Source: Schizochytrium sp. TIO01
Lineage: Eukaryota > Sar > Bigyra > Thraustochytrida > Thraustochytriidae
Length of the DNA stretch: 64,000 nt
NCBI GenBank assembly: GCA_004764695.1
Contig: SMSO01000033.1
Coordinates: forward strand, 1,255,001-1,319,000
Reading direction: 5' to 3'
Below the pieces are notes generated by a model that worked only from the letters and a program-made list of their open reading frames with translations, had not been told where the DNA came from and made no database searches. The translations under genes were made by a program, and so were the position numbers. This document shows positions 1 through 10,739 of the stretch, in pieces; positions within the stretch are counted from its first letter, which is position 1, and the number at the start of each line of letters is the position of its first letter.

Positions 1-1
1 T

Positions 2-2416
2 GCTGCATACAAAGAAATGTATGAGGTTGCAGTCCGCGTGCGACGGCCCGACTTAGTGTATCGCCTGTTATACCTCAGTGTTGGCGACCCTCTCTGGAGG
101 ACTGCGTCTACGCGCCACTTTCGTTGTCCTGAGTTTGATGTGGACGAAATTGAGCTCGCTGCTGGTGAGAGCTCGACTGAGGACCAAGAAAAAGCAGAAG
201 TGGTTCTCACTCATGGGCTAGATGCATCTATTGTAGAAACCCTTATTCCTATTCTTTTTCACTACCGGTATGACACCGATAAAGCAATGCGATCTGCCAT
301 GACAAAATTGTGGGAAACCATTAGCTTCGACCTCGGCACAGACGTTGAAATTCTTCGGGGTTGTCTTGACGAAATAGTGCAAGAGCTTCTGCGAAACATT
401 GGATCCAAAAAGGTGCGAGAGCGCCAAGCCGGCGCCCTCGCTATGGTCTTTGTCATTCGCGAAACTCCGGATTCTGATCTCCTGCGATACTTGGAGGATA
501 TCTGGGTTCTTTCCCTCCGCTTGCTAGATGATCTGAGCGACGCCACGAAAGAGGCTGCTTTGAGATTGGCCAAAGCTTTGAATAACCTGACAGTACGTCT
601 TTGTTCTATCAAAGAGAAAAGGACCAAGGAGTCTCGCCAGATTGCGCAAGAAGCGCTTGACATCGTTTTGCCTTTTCTAGTTGAGCAAGGACTCGGACGA
701 AACCAAAGCAAGGAGGGCCAAGCCGTCAGTGTCCATACACTTGCACGCGTAGTGAAGGCTGCTGATGCGAATATTCGTCCTCATATTGCTGTTGTTATGA
801 TTCGACTTTTGGAGAGCATGAGTGATCTGGAAGATCAAGTACTTCAATATGCTATGTTTCATACAAGCGATCAAGGCGGAGACCTACAAGTGAGTCGCGA
901 GCAGCTTGAGACATTGCGGATTCAAGCTTCAAATGCGTCCCCTATGCAGGAAGCAGTTGAAGTATGCATTGATCAAATTCCAGCGAATGACGATCTCGGG
1001 GAGATTTGTCCGGAGCTTGCTCGCTTAGCCCGCTCTGGTGTCGGTCTGCCTACTCTAGCAGCCACAGCACGCGCCATTGCACGCATTGTAGCCCGTAGGG
1101 AGCTAGAGGAATCTCTGCGGCCTTATGCTGGTATCCTTCTCAAAGGTCTCGCCGCCTCGCTCAACGACAGAAGTAGTACCGTGCGTAGGACTTTTGCTGC
1201 CACGGCAGCAGCAGTTGCTCGTTTGGCGCCTGACAATGAGGTTCATGCATATGTTCAAGGTTTGCACAAGATTTACGTAAATAGCTTTGATGATGCTCGG
1301 GGCCGACTTACAACTGGCGGTGCAGTGCGCGAACTATTGAGTCGTTGCCCTGATGCTTTTCAAGAGCATCGCGATGTGCTTTTGCCTTTCATTTTCCTTG
1401 CTCGCCACGATGATGATGAAGAAATTTCTGACATGTGGCAACAGATCTGGATTGAAAATGCGGGTACCATTTCTCACGGTGTAAGCAATCATTTGGCACT
1501 TTTGATGCCAGCTTGTGAAGATGCTTTAACAAATACTTCCTGGCTTCGCAAACGTCAGGGCGCAGAGGCATTGCGTAGTATTGCATCAAATGTTGACAGT
1601 GAACGCATCTTGCAATATGCTGGGGCCATGCTTGATATGCTTGTTGCTGCGCTTCCAGGTCGGATTTGGAGTGGCAAAGAGTCTGTTCTTGCTGCCACAT
1701 GTGAGGTTTGGCGCCGCACGAGAACACTGCCGACAGTTTCCGATGACTATCGCTCACCCGAAGCATTTTGTATCAATGTTCTTCTCCCTGAGGCATCACG
1801 CTCGGGTGGTAATATCCCTAAAGCCTATACAATAGCTGCTTTTGATGCTATCACCACAGTGTGTGCTGCTGGCAACCCAACTAGCATTGATTTGATCGAA
1901 AAGCTTTTCGAGCGGGCTGAACAGGATGATAAAGATTCACAGATTGCTGCAAAGTCCTTTGAGGCGATTGGCACAGCGTGGTATGCTGAAGTGCCTGAAG
2001 AAAAGCTTGAAAAGGTCCACGCGCTTGCACAGACTGCTTTGGGCGGATCAGGCTATGTCGTCGCGGTGGGAGTGATGCGAGCTCTCAAGCGCATTTTCAA
2101 GGTTGTGCCTGTGTCGCAAGAGTTTGTCAAGCCGTTACATGATGTTGCATGGCGTTGTATTGTGGAAAATAGAAATACATCGGCCATCATCGCAGCTCTA
2201 TCCGCGCTACAAACATTTTTTCGTGATAATGAGGATACAACATCAGCGACTGGGGCTCCGAAGGCTCGCGCATTAGCGGCCAGCACGAAAGTTCGCGTCC
2301 AACCTTTGCTTGAGCACCGAGAATCTACTGTTGTTCATGCTGCAACCTCTTTACTTCATACATTAGAGCGCCATCTTCAGGGCGTTTCTGATTCTGATGA
2401 ATCGTACTATCAGTAG
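2..2416 (+). CDS. ECM29: Ecm29-like proteasome adaptor/scaffold protein, C-terminal part (5' end outside window)
   Basis: The frame is open to the left window edge: codons before the first ATG at 17 read A-A-Y-K-E and continue the protein, so about 805 C-terminal residues are visible. Known family members are roughly 1,800-1,900 residues, so the N-terminal half lies off-window. The visible part is an all-helical HEAT-repeat solenoid. Recognisable Ecm29 features are the 'RRPDLVYRLLYLS' segment near the start and, shortly after, 'LIPILFHYRYDTDKAMRSAM' followed by 'LWETI'. Ecm29 binds the 26S proteasome, stabilises or inhibits defective particles and tethers proteasomes to membranes and motors; this role is taken from the family, not shown here. 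The gene ends at TAG 2414-2416. No intron is needed. Family assignment is confident, and the exact subfamily function in this organism is inferred. Confidence 0.85.
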   Translation, partial: AAYKEMYEVAVRVRRPDLVYRLLYLSVGDPLWRTASTRHFRCPEFDVDEIELAAGESSTEDQEKAEVVLTHGLDASIVETLIPILFHYRYDTDKAMRSAMTKLWETISFDLGTDVEILRGCLDEIVQELLRNIGSKKVRERQAGALAMVFVIRETPDSDLLRYLEDIWVLSLRLLDDLSDATKEAALRLAKALNNLTVRLCSIKEKRTKESRQIAQEALDIVLPFLVEQGLGRNQSKEGQAVSVHTLARVVKAADANIRPHIAVVMIRLLESMSDLEDQVLQYAMFHTSDQGGDLQVSREQLETLRIQASNASPMQEAVEVCIDQIPANDDLGEICPELARLARSGVGLPTLAATARAIARIVARRELEESLRPYAGILLKGLAASLNDRSSTVRRTFAATAAAVARLAPDNEVHAYVQGLHKIYVNSFDDARGRLTTGGAVRELLSRCPDAFQEHRDVLLPFIFLARHDDDEEISDMWQQIWIENAGTISHGVSNHLALLMPACEDALTNTSWLRKRQGAEALRSIASNVDSERILQYAGAMLDMLVAALPGRIWSGKESVLAATCEVWRRTRTLPTVSDDYRSPEAFCINVLLPEASRSGGNIPKAYTIAAFDAITTVCAAGNPTSIDLIEKLFERAEQDDKDSQIAAKSFEAIGTAWYAEVPEEKLEKVHALAQTALGGSGYVVAVGVMRALKRIFKVVPVSQEFVKPLHDVAWRCIVENRNTSAIIAALSALQTFFRDNEDTTSATGAPKARALAASTKVRVQPLLEHRESTVVHAATSLLHTLERHLQGVSDSDESYYQ

Positions 2417-3956
2417 ACCTAATTTTTATCATTTTGATTTCACAGTTTTCAATGCAGTTCGTGCCAGTACAAATTAGAAGAAACCAATTGATAACCTGAT
2501 CAATCAAAAATTGATCAATGCCTCCAGCGATATACTATGGCACATCAATGCTTGATGTTTTAACGTTAAAGTTGAATCGTCAATTAATCCATCAGGTATT
2601 TTCAAGAGACAATTTTGACTCGAAGCTCCATCTCATACTACTTTCCATGAGGTTAAAATCTATTCTCATCTATTGGGTGACGGTCTGCAATGGCATCGCC
2701 CCGTTGAGCTCGTGCCTAGACGCAAGAACCTTGACCGCTGATAGCTAACCACCGTCCATCCACTCGATGTGTTCATGCCATCTTCGCTCTCTTCCAAGGA
2801 AACTGCAATTCGCAAGCAAGAGTAGCAGCTAGGTAGAACTAGGTACCATCTTCCTCGTTGGCTTTGTCGAGCCTAACCTCCGACTCGCCAAACTACCGCT
2901 GCGCTCTGCTAGCTTTGAGAACATATTCACCATTACGTCAGCGCTGGCACACACGATTGCTATCTATCGGTAACTAGTCCTACCTATGCTCTTTCATATC
3001 AGAATAAATTTATTTATCTAACACGGTAGTAGGCGGCCCAATAAGAGCTATTAGGCGACTACTAGGCTCTGCTTTCTCTGTAGGAGATAAAAAGTGAACT
3101 CAACAACTAACAAGATTTAACTAAGCCTCTCTAACTGCCACCATACTGCAAGGCAAGCCCAACTGTCATGCTGAGTCCTCGCTCCCTCCCCTCCAGTACG
3201 TGCAAGGAACCTCGAGACTCCTTTGGCTGCGGCTTCGTGCTGGTTTCTCGCAGGTTTTCCCAGCTCTGCGGCGGCGGACTCCCCCCCGAAGGCGCCTTTG
3301 GAGCCAGGATTGCAGCTTCAGTTCAGCGGTGCTTGCGGAACGCAAATTCTGATTTTTCCCGTGGGGCACTCAACCACGGTAGTTAAAGCGGTCCTTTGGG
3401 AAGCAGGGAAGGGAAAAAAGCGCTCGTCGCGACGCCGCCAGCGCAGCAGGTCCCTAACTTAGGTAGCTAGGCTCCCGCGTCCAAGCAGCTCGCCAGCTAG
3501 CTAGCCTGCTAGCAGCCCGCTCGGGACCAAACGGCCAAGCCAAGAAGCCAGGCAGCCAGCCCCGCCTTCCTCCTCCCGAGCAAACCCCTTCCGCTTCTGC
3601 AGGCAGCCTCAGCTCCGGATCAGCTCGAGCAGAGTCTCTCTTCGTCAGAAAAAAGCAAAGGAACAGACAATATAGGCTGTGAGCTAGCTAGCTAGCTAGC
3701 TAGACGTACGCTGAGGACTTCGAAGCGAGGGTTGCGAAGAAGGTTGCGGCTCTTGGCGCGAGGATATCGAGGTTGAGATTGTTGAAGGCTTGCTCATTGA
3801 GTGAGTTCATCACCGGTGTGGATATATCTTAAATTTTATTCCTAGTTTGTGCGCTGAAGGGCAGCAAGCAACGACTATTTGATTAAACAAACTGCCGACC
3901 GTCGCGGTTTTGTGTTGCGAATAGATTGCCATTGATATTTTGCGATAAATATAAAG
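2417..3956. other. Intergenic region upstream of the PP2C gene
   Basis: No convincing gene is seen. The first half is AT-leaning. From about 3165 to 3640 the DNA becomes GC-rich with many CpG steps, which could be a promoter or 5'-leader region for the phosphatase gene starting at 3957. Short open frames at 3168-3462 overlap in several frames and look like composition artefacts. AGCT-rich runs occur at about 3485-3520 and 3682-3703. Confidence 0.5.
3682..3703. repeat. (AGCT)n microsatellite
   Basis: About five and a half tandem copies of the self-complementary tetramer AGCT lie 250 bases upstream of the PP2C start codon. A looser cluster of the same tetramer lies at about 3485-3520. As a palindromic repeat it could form a small hairpin, but no function is shown. 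Confidence 0.8.
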
Positions 3957-5117
3957 ATGATGGCGAGCAACAACATGATGTTCACGCCGTCGAAGCAGCA
4001 GCGCTTTGATGAGGACGATGATGCATCTATGGATGGGGACATGACTGACCCTGCGCTGACACCGTCCCCGGCGCCAATGCAGACTCCAGTGGGTCAACGT
4101 ATTGGTCGTCGCAAGCTCACGCGCCAGGCGGTGGCGCAGCCCATCAAGAAGAAGCTCAGGTTCTTCTCTGCGGGCACGATTATTCCGCACTCTGCAAAGA
4201 ACGGTGAGGGAGAGGATGCCATGTTCATGGCCCAGGATGGTTCCGCAATGGCTGTGAGTGATGGCGTCGGTGGTTGGAGCAAGCTTGGTATTGACTCTGG
4301 TGAGTACTCCCGCGAGCTCATGCACAACGCGAACCGTTTTGTCGAGGATTCAGGCTCCACAGACCCACTCGAGATCTTGTGCGTCTCTCATGATGCTGCT
4401 ACTAAAACGGGAACGGCTACTGCATGTATTATGACGATTAACGGCGAGACTATGCGCTGTGCAAACCTCGGCGATAGCGGTTATGTTGTTCTTCGGCCAA
4501 ATGATAACCGCTACATTGTTTTGACTGTTTCAGAGAGTCAGCAGCACGACTTTAACTGCCCCAAACAAATTGGTACGAACGCTGTTGATCACCCACATGA
4601 TGCTGATCGCTACGAGGTAACCCTCCGCGAGGGTGACTTAGTAATCATGGGTACTGATGGCTTGTTTGACAACCTCGGTATCGACGATATCATTACTGTG
4701 CTTGGCATGAGCGAGGAGGAAATTACCAACGAGGACGCTGTCGTGCGGCGAATTTCTCACAATCTTGCACGAGCAGCATACAAGGTGTCTCAATGCCCAC
4801 AGTATACGACGCCGTTCGCCCGTGCTGCTCAGGAGCATGATCTGGATCATGAGGGTGGTAAGGAGGATGACATTACTGTCATTTTTGCTGTTGTGGGTGA
4901 GGATCCCTATAATGCGAAGCCGGAGGTCTATTTCCCCCCGAGCGCGTTCCCACAAGTAAGCAAGCAGGCTGACTCGTCCCCTTCTTCTGTATATCTTGAC
5001 TACGACTCTTCTGCATCCCCTGCATCAACTATGTCATCTTCGCCATCAACGATGCATGCCGAGGATATAGAGGAAACTTTCCAATTTGGAATTGCCAACA
5101 TGGATGAGGAAGAGTGA
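3957..5117 (+). CDS. PP2C-family Ser/Thr protein phosphatase, PPTC7/SpoIIE-like
   Basis: This 386-residue protein has a metal-dependent PP2C phosphatase core at about residues 68-315. Visible metal-site motifs are GEDAMF (85-90, acidic D87), SDGVGGW (101-107, D102), GTDGLFDN (232-239, D234) and EDDIT (303-307). 'NLGDSGYVVLR' (170-180) and 'QQHDFNCPKQIG' (195-206) are typical of the PTC7/PPTC7 branch rather than classical PP2C. PPTC7 homologues act on mitochondrial proteins, but this N-terminus (1-65) is a low-complexity acidic then basic segment and not a clear targeting peptide, so location is open. The C-terminal tail (about 320-386) is Ser/Pro/acidic and probably disordered. Translation starts at tandem ATGs at 3957 and 3960. 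TGA at 5115-5117 overlaps an AATAAA. No intron is needed. Confidence 0.9.
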   Translation: MMASNNMMFTPSKQQRFDEDDDASMDGDMTDPALTPSPAPMQTPVGQRIGRRKLTRQAVAQPIKKKLRFFSAGTIIPHSAKNGEGEDAMFMAQDGSAMAVSDGVGGWSKLGIDSGEYSRELMHNANRFVEDSGSTDPLEILCVSHDAATKTGTATACIMTINGETMRCANLGDSGYVVLRPNDNRYIVLTVSESQQHDFNCPKQIGTNAVDHPHDADRYEVTLREGDLVIMGTDGLFDNLGIDDIITVLGMSEEEITNEDAVVRRISHNLARAAYKVSQCPQYTTPFARAAQEHDLDHEGGKEDDITVIFAVVGEDPYNAKPEVYFPPSAFPQVSKQADSSPSSVYLDYDSSASPASTMSSSPSTMHAEDIEETFQFGIANMDEEE

Positions 5118-6588
5118 ATAAACACTTTCTTTTCTCTGCCAATCATAATTCAGGCAAACCAACATAGCCCATCCCCAAATGCGCAGCTTTTGTAGGTCTG
5201 CGCATTTGATAAACAAAGCCAAGCAGTCAGCTTTGGAGTTTTTCTGTTCTGCTGCTGTAAAACGTATTCAGCATAGTAATGATGCATATATACGATCGGT
5301 TCCCAACGCCAATTCCTTTTCTTCGTTGTCTTTTAGACTTTTGTCAAGTCCTGACAGGAGTATTAAACCAATTTTAAACTTGTGAACTTTTAAGAAAATA
5401 GACTTGCAAGTTCACTCTTCACTGATTTTCTAAATAAATAAATCTGTATTCGCTTTTTCTAATCTCTTCCCTCTAAAAAAAATAAATCTTCTCACTAACA
5501 TTTTAGAAGATGGTTTGAAACAATCAAGTTCAACTGAATTATCTTTCAGAAAACCAACATGATTCTTCACGGCCTGCATCCCATGTTGATTAATAATACT
5601 TATTTGGTCTCATTTTGTGATTTTTGAATGAAGTCTTGCCCATATTATTTCTCTCGTCAAAGTCCAAAGAAAAAGTCCACCTTCCTTTGTATTCCATCAT
5701 CTAACTTTATTTTTGGGTTGATTATTGCATGGTTCTGTCACCAATGTACTTAAATACTACAACAGAGGAGACTTGCCAATATTGAGCATCTTGTCAGGCT
5801 AGTTTAGCCATTCGGAAAAAACAGAGGAAAAAAAAATCAATCAAGTTTAAAGCTGACAATAATGGGATTGATCGATTCTATTGTATAAAAACCTTGGTTC
5901 CCTGTTTTCATCATATTTTTTTTTTAATAAATTGTTGTTCTCGATGATGGATCTGTCCTGGCGATAGATGAAAGACATCATCTCTTTCCAGTAATAGGCC
6001 TAATATTCCTTCTTTCTACAATTTTGAATACAGTGAGACGGTTCTTTCAACTTTCACGAACATGTTATAATCTTGCAATGTTTTCTTTTGCTATATCAAA
6101 ATTATGATATTTTTCGGTGCCAATTTCAATATAACTACGTCGTACTTATCGTATAGTATGTCTCTATTCCAACATTGCATATAAATTTAATTATTTTGAA
6201 GTTTGTTGTCTCTACCAAAGCCCTTGTATTAAAAACAATGATAGTATCTGCTTTTGCGAATTAGTCATGAAATCTGTTTCCTGTAGTACTACTGACACCT
6301 TGTAAGAAATCATTATATTGAATGCTGTCATGCGTAATTCGTATAAAATTGATCTTGCGGAGCATTCGCTTTTCACGTAACGTTAAATCATTCAAGTCTG
6401 ATGCTTCTTTTCAATTATAATTTTTCATTATTTTCTTCTAAAGAAACAAATAAAAGTAAACAAAAGAAATACTTCCAGTTGACACAGCTATTTGGTACGC
6501 AAGATGCCAAAAGCTCTATGTGAATAGGAGTAAGCGTAACTATGAAGCACAAATTTATCATACCAGGAAGCCTTAAGAAACTGTATGA
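5118..6588. other. AT-rich intergenic region between convergent genes
   Basis: This stretch separates the 3' end of the PP2C gene (+) from the 3' end of the ankyrin/BSD gene (-). It is strongly AT-rich with many A and T runs and frequent stops in all frames. An AATAAA directly follows the PP2C stop (about 5118-5122) and could be a polyadenylation signal. Nothing else is recognised. Confidence 0.6.
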
Positions 6589-9000
6589 TTAGAGGTCCAA
6601 CATGAATTGTACACGTCTTTTCGCTGCACCAGAATCGTCTTGGGATGCAACCTGGTGTTGTTGTCTCTGCACAGCTTTGGCACGGTCTTCAGCACTAACA
6701 GACACTAGCGATTGAAGTTTAGAGTTCACGTGATGGCGAAGAATTGCCACTTGGGAAATTGGAGGTAGAGGAATGGGGATAAAGTAAGCATCAGCAGGTA
6801 CATGGTCCAAGGGGGGCATGTTACGCACCATTTTCTCAAGCTCTTCAAGGGGCACGCCGCTGCTCAAGAAGTTCATGAGGTCAAGCTTAATAAGTTCAAT
6901 ATGCCAGAAATAAGCTCGCCAAAACGCAGCCTCCGAAATCTTACCAGGGACGAGATCCAATCGCGCACGTTCTAGATTTGGGTCTAAATCTAGTGCGCAT
7001 TTCGCTTGAAATTTGATAGAAGCTATCGAGAGTTCAAAATCTTCAGGAGGAGGTTTTAGAAGTTCCGTCCAACGTGAAGCCCATATCTCCTTTTTCTTAC
7101 TTAAAGATTTAACTCGATCACGCAATAGAAGCTTATAGATTTTGCTCATACGCGGGTTCGGCAGGTCATTGACATTCCATGGGGCTCCATGTATGCATGT
7201 GTACTCGCTTCGAATCATCGCCCACTCTTCCTTCATATCAGGAATCGAATAGTAATCATTGTCTCCATCTTCATCCTCATCCTCATCCTCATCTTCATCT
7301 TCATCCTCTTCGTTTTCGTCTTCACCTGCGTCGTAATTGTCCTCTGCATCCTCAGCTTCGTCATCTCCATCATTGGCATTATCCTCCTCAGTTTGGATGC
7401 CTCCTAGTTGATGTTGTTGCTGTTGCTGTTGCTGCAGATGATCTGTAGAAGGATCTTGGCCGCCTTCAGGCCCGACATCATTTGGATCCTTGCTATGAGA
7501 ATATTTTGCTTCGACAGCTGGCAAGGTGTTAGACGGATGTGTTTCCTCTAAGACAGGCGCGGGGGGAGTTGAGGAGTCCGTCTGGTTTTCAATCTGCGCT
7601 GGGCTAGTTTGCGCATCATCGTTTTGGGATGCCAACTGTATATCCTCCAATGGAGCAATATCTGTGGTGGGTTCTTCCTCTAGTGCCGTTTTGTTTTTGC
7701 TTTCAATGTTTGATGGCTCTAGAAGAGCGACAGGGAATTTCTTCTTGCGATTCGGGCTGTCTTCTGGAGACCTGGCGGCGTTCTTTGGGGAGGAAGACGA
7801 TGTTGAACGAGGACTTCCTCCTCCGCTAGACTTCCGTCTAAGCCCTCCCTTTGTAACAGCTTTTTTTGGGGGGCGCGGTGGTATGTGAAAGCTCTGGCGC
7901 TCAAGATGAATGCCTAGCGGCCCTTCAATGTGAAAGACGTCTGAAGACGCAAGTATTTTTTCCGGCGAATCCGACATCTCTCCACAGACGTATGAGATAC
8001 GGAAGCTGTTATAACCATCCAGCAAATCTGGTACGGAAAATGTCGCGATTGCTTTAGGTGTTCCCGTGCGATCAACAATGAGTCTGCAGCTTGCAATTCT
8101 CTTAAATCTTGTGAGCAGTGGCGCCATATTCCAAGGCGTCTGTCGCACTGTCATCACTTGTATAAAGTCCAGTTGGTCTAGCGCTAAGTCAAGCACCCCT
8201 TCACTAGGAAAGTGGACAATGCAGTCGAGTTTCTCTCTTGGATCCTCCTCATTTTTTGCCACTTCGATTTGAATCTTTGCCTGCCAGTTTGCATATGTGA
8301 TTTTCTCCTGGAATAACGGCCGTGCCTCTTGCAATAACGCTCGTGGAATCCTCAACAAGTTCATCCTTGCTTGTCCCGCCCCCCGAGGTTCTGCTTTCTT
8401 GCTAACTTTTTTATTTCCTACCCTCGATCTCGATTTCAACGGTTCTTTCTCGACTTCTTCGGAGTCCTTTCCATTACGAGAGTTGAAGTTGCTCTCGCTG
8501 TTATTATTGGCATTGGCCTCGTCTTCGTCATCCTCGTTCTCACTCGTGTTTTCATCTTCATCCTCGTCATCGCTTTTGTCATCGACGGAGTTAATGGGCT
8601 CTCTGCCCTGGACTTGGCTGGCGAGAACCTGGAGTGCAAAGAGGCCATCGTGATCTCTGGCAAGCGGTGGTGCCCCTCTTTGGAGCAGCAGTGCAGCCGT
8701 TTCGACGGCGCCAATAGAGCATGCGTGGTGCATGGCGGTCCATCCGCGAGCATCTGCGTGTGCAAGGTCAGAGCCAAAATCAATAAGGACCTTGACAACC
8801 TTGTCTCTGCGCAAAGTGCCTACATCAGCCTGCCTTGACCCTGCTGCCACCAGCAGCGCAGTCCTGCCCTGGCTGTCCTGTTCAGCTAGCAGTTCTTCTC
8901 TGCGCGAAGAGCTACGCACTGCCTTGCTCACCGCTTTCAAATCGCCATCGTGCGCGGCGCGATGCAGGTCGCGGCCTTCTGTGGACAGGCTGCTGCCCAT
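6589..9000 (-). CDS. Ankyrin-repeat protein with C-terminal BSD-like domain and predicted N-myristoylation
   Basis: The protein has 803 residues. It begins M-G-S-S-L-S, a good N-myristoylation consensus with Gly2 and Ser6, and the ATG has a purine at -3 and G at +4. Residues 11-130 form about three ankyrin repeats, for example 'GRTALLVAA' and 'GWTAMHHACSIGAVETAALL'. Residues 140-190 are acidic/Asn-rich. Residues 215-365 look like a folded, partly beta-rich unit that I do not recognise. Residues 375-600 are low complexity with a Q run and a long D/E run (codons near 7260-7330 and 7415-7440). Residues 684-712 match a BSD-type motif with the diagnostic FWxxYF (FWRAYF). The C-terminus ends KRRVQFMLDL, containing RVQF, a PP1-docking-like RVxF. 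A membrane-tethered scaffold is a reasonable inference; the function is unknown. It is divergent from the aquaporin-like gene. Confidence 0.85.
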   Translation of the reverse strand: MGSSLSTEGRDLHRAAHDGDLKAVSKAVRSSSRREELLAEQDSQGRTALLVAAGSRQADVGTLRRDKVVKVLIDFGSDLAHADARGWTAMHHACSIGAVETAALLLQRGAPPLARDHDGLFALQVLASQVQGREPINSVDDKSDDEDEDENTSENEDDEDEANANNNSESNFNSRNGKDSEEVEKEPLKSRSRVGNKKVSKKAEPRGAGQARMNLLRIPRALLQEARPLFQEKITYANWQAKIQIEVAKNEEDPREKLDCIVHFPSEGVLDLALDQLDFIQVMTVRQTPWNMAPLLTRFKRIASCRLIVDRTGTPKAIATFSVPDLLDGYNSFRISYVCGEMSDSPEKILASSDVFHIEGPLGIHLERQSFHIPPRPPKKAVTKGGLRRKSSGGGSPRSTSSSSPKNAARSPEDSPNRKKKFPVALLEPSNIESKNKTALEEEPTTDIAPLEDIQLASQNDDAQTSPAQIENQTDSSTPPAPVLEETHPSNTLPAVEAKYSHSKDPNDVGPEGGQDPSTDHLQQQQQQQHQLGGIQTEEDNANDGDDEAEDAEDNYDAGEDENEEDEDEDEDEDEDEDGDNDYYSIPDMKEEWAMIRSEYTCIHGAPWNVNDLPNPRMSKIYKLLLRDRVKSLSKKKEIWASRWTELLKPPPEDFELSIASIKFQAKCALDLDPNLERARLDLVPGKISEAAFWRAYFWHIELIKLDLMNFLSSGVPLEELEKMVRNMPPLDHVPADAYFIPIPLPPISQVAILRHHVNSKLQSLVSVSAEDRAKAVQRQQHQVASQDDSGAAKRRVQFMLDL
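7255..7330 (-). repeat. In-frame acidic trinucleotide/hexanucleotide repeat in the ankyrin/BSD gene
   Basis: Tandem TCATCC/TCATCT units on the plus strand encode alternating Asp/Glu on the minus strand within the disordered middle of the ankyrin/BSD protein. A short CAG-type run encoding Gln lies close by at about 7415-7440. Both are candidates for length variation between strains. Confidence 0.75.
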
Positions 9001-10739
9001 CCTCCTCGCCGACCTTCTGCCTGCTTCCCACCTGCGTGCTCCGAGGTTCTCCGCTACGGAGGCGTTGCCGGTTTGGATGAACTCCTTTCTTTCAATTCTT
9101 TGTGTACCGACGACTGTTTTTATGCTTCAATTTGATTTCGCTGTGTAGTCTCTTTCTTTATTCTACCATATCACACTAATAGACACCTATTGCCGTTCAT
9201 ACTGCTCTCTGTGTATTTGGTTGTTCTCTTTGTGCGACTTCGACTTCTTCAAACTTCGTTCTTGTACTCGATCTCGACTTTGGCTTATGTGGGATTCTCG
9301 TCTTCCCCGATCTCAGGTCCTCCGCAATCGTGGCTTAGAACTTGAACAGAACGTTTGGATGGACTTCGACTTAGTTGCAATGGCCAATGGTAATCGTGGT
9401 TGGCAAGTTTTGTTGCTGTGATGAAAGTGTCGATCACGATCAACATATGATGGCAACTTGATAGCAGTTTTTATAATTCATCAATTGCGAGGTGTGCCGC
9501 AAGGATGAAGAGCTTCTGCCAAAGGTTGTTAAGTGGTTGCTTTTTCACTCTAAAGAGTGAGTGAGCTGCCAGCCTGCCACCAGATTACCTGAGCTTCGTC
9601 AAGGTGGAATCTTCAAGTAAGACTTCATTTTGCAACTCTAAAATCAAATCAGCTGTGAAACTTTGCGAGAGACCTTCGATTCTCAAGTCACCTTGGGATG
9701 GTGACCTTCTGGTAGCTCGCCTCTTCGGTATAGGGAAGATATTGGGTCGTGGATCGTGACGACACGCCAGTGAACCTATATAATTGTATGAAGACTGTAT
9801 GAAGACTGTATGAAAACTGTATGAAACTTCATATGAAAACTTTATATGAAAACTGATATGAAAGCTTTTGCGCGTAAAGCTGCAACCTCTCTAAAAGTCC
9901 AGCAAACAAGATGAAAGCCACTAATAGTAGGCCTATTATATACCCTAAGCTAAGAGAACCGTCTCATCATTGCACGACCCGCGACGCTGAAGAGTCCATA
10001 TAGCGCCTTGTGGAGAGACTATTCGCGGCAGGCGGTCTGAGGGGCCTTGCAAGAAGTTGAGGCCGACATAAGACGAAGATGAATGAAGGTTTTCTCAAGG
10101 TAGCAGCAGTCATCCGCGTTCGCTTTGACACATTTTTGTTCTTTACTCGAGGTCGGCTCTATAGTGGCAAATAATGCAATAAAACGACCTAAAGTAAACT
10201 ATATAGATCTTATAATTCGCGGTCGTGTCGCCACATTGGAAGCGGAACGAGGATCTAAAATTCAATGTTGCCTGGGAAGTTATTGCAAAAGACAGATCTG
10301 AGAATACGCATACCTGATCCTCAAGAATAAATAAAGATGTTGACGATATCACCACGTCTTCAATCTTTAGCATAGAATAAAAATCCCAGTCTGCGAGGGC
10401 TCTTAAGCGTATGTCTCAGCTGTTTTTCACATATAAGAGAAAAAGAACCGAAATATCAAAAAAGGCAGCGACAGCCTACCTCGGATTTGCATAATGATTT
10501 GACGAAACTACTTATCCTATGGAACAGCACCTAGCTATAGAAAGACGCGCGGCAACCAACAAAATCCAAACGCAAGAGGCCTTGGCGGTCTCTGGCATTA
10601 AAGAGGAGAAGGAAAACGCGCTTGACTTTAGTCACGGCTTGAGACAAAGCGATCCGGTTCGTTGACAGAAAGATAGGGGACACAGATACAGAAAAACTTA
10701 TTCTCGCAGCCGGTTCCTGCAGGGAAGGAAGCTACCACG
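9001..10739. other. Divergent intergenic region shared by the ankyrin/BSD and aquaporin-like genes
   Basis: These 1.7 kb lie between two divergent start codons, so both promoters should be here. No open frame with coding character is seen. The region contains a short tandem array at 9785-9864. No TATA element can be assigned with confidence. Confidence 0.55.
9785..9864. repeat. Short degenerate tandem array, 11-13 bp unit (TGTATGAAGAC-like)
   Basis: Seven consecutive units share a TATGAA core. Three 11-mers (9785, 9796, 9807) and one 10-mer (9818) are followed by longer variants containing ATATGAAAAC. It sits about 0.8 kb from the ankyrin/BSD start and 0.9 kb from the aquaporin-like start. 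The unit length and graded divergence suggest stepwise duplication. A regulatory role is possible but unproven. Confidence 0.75.

Noticed and set aside
7179-9148. Several plus-strand open frames opposite the ankyrin/BSD gene
   Set aside because: They mirror the minus-strand coding sequence, including its acidic repeat, and have no independent signature.
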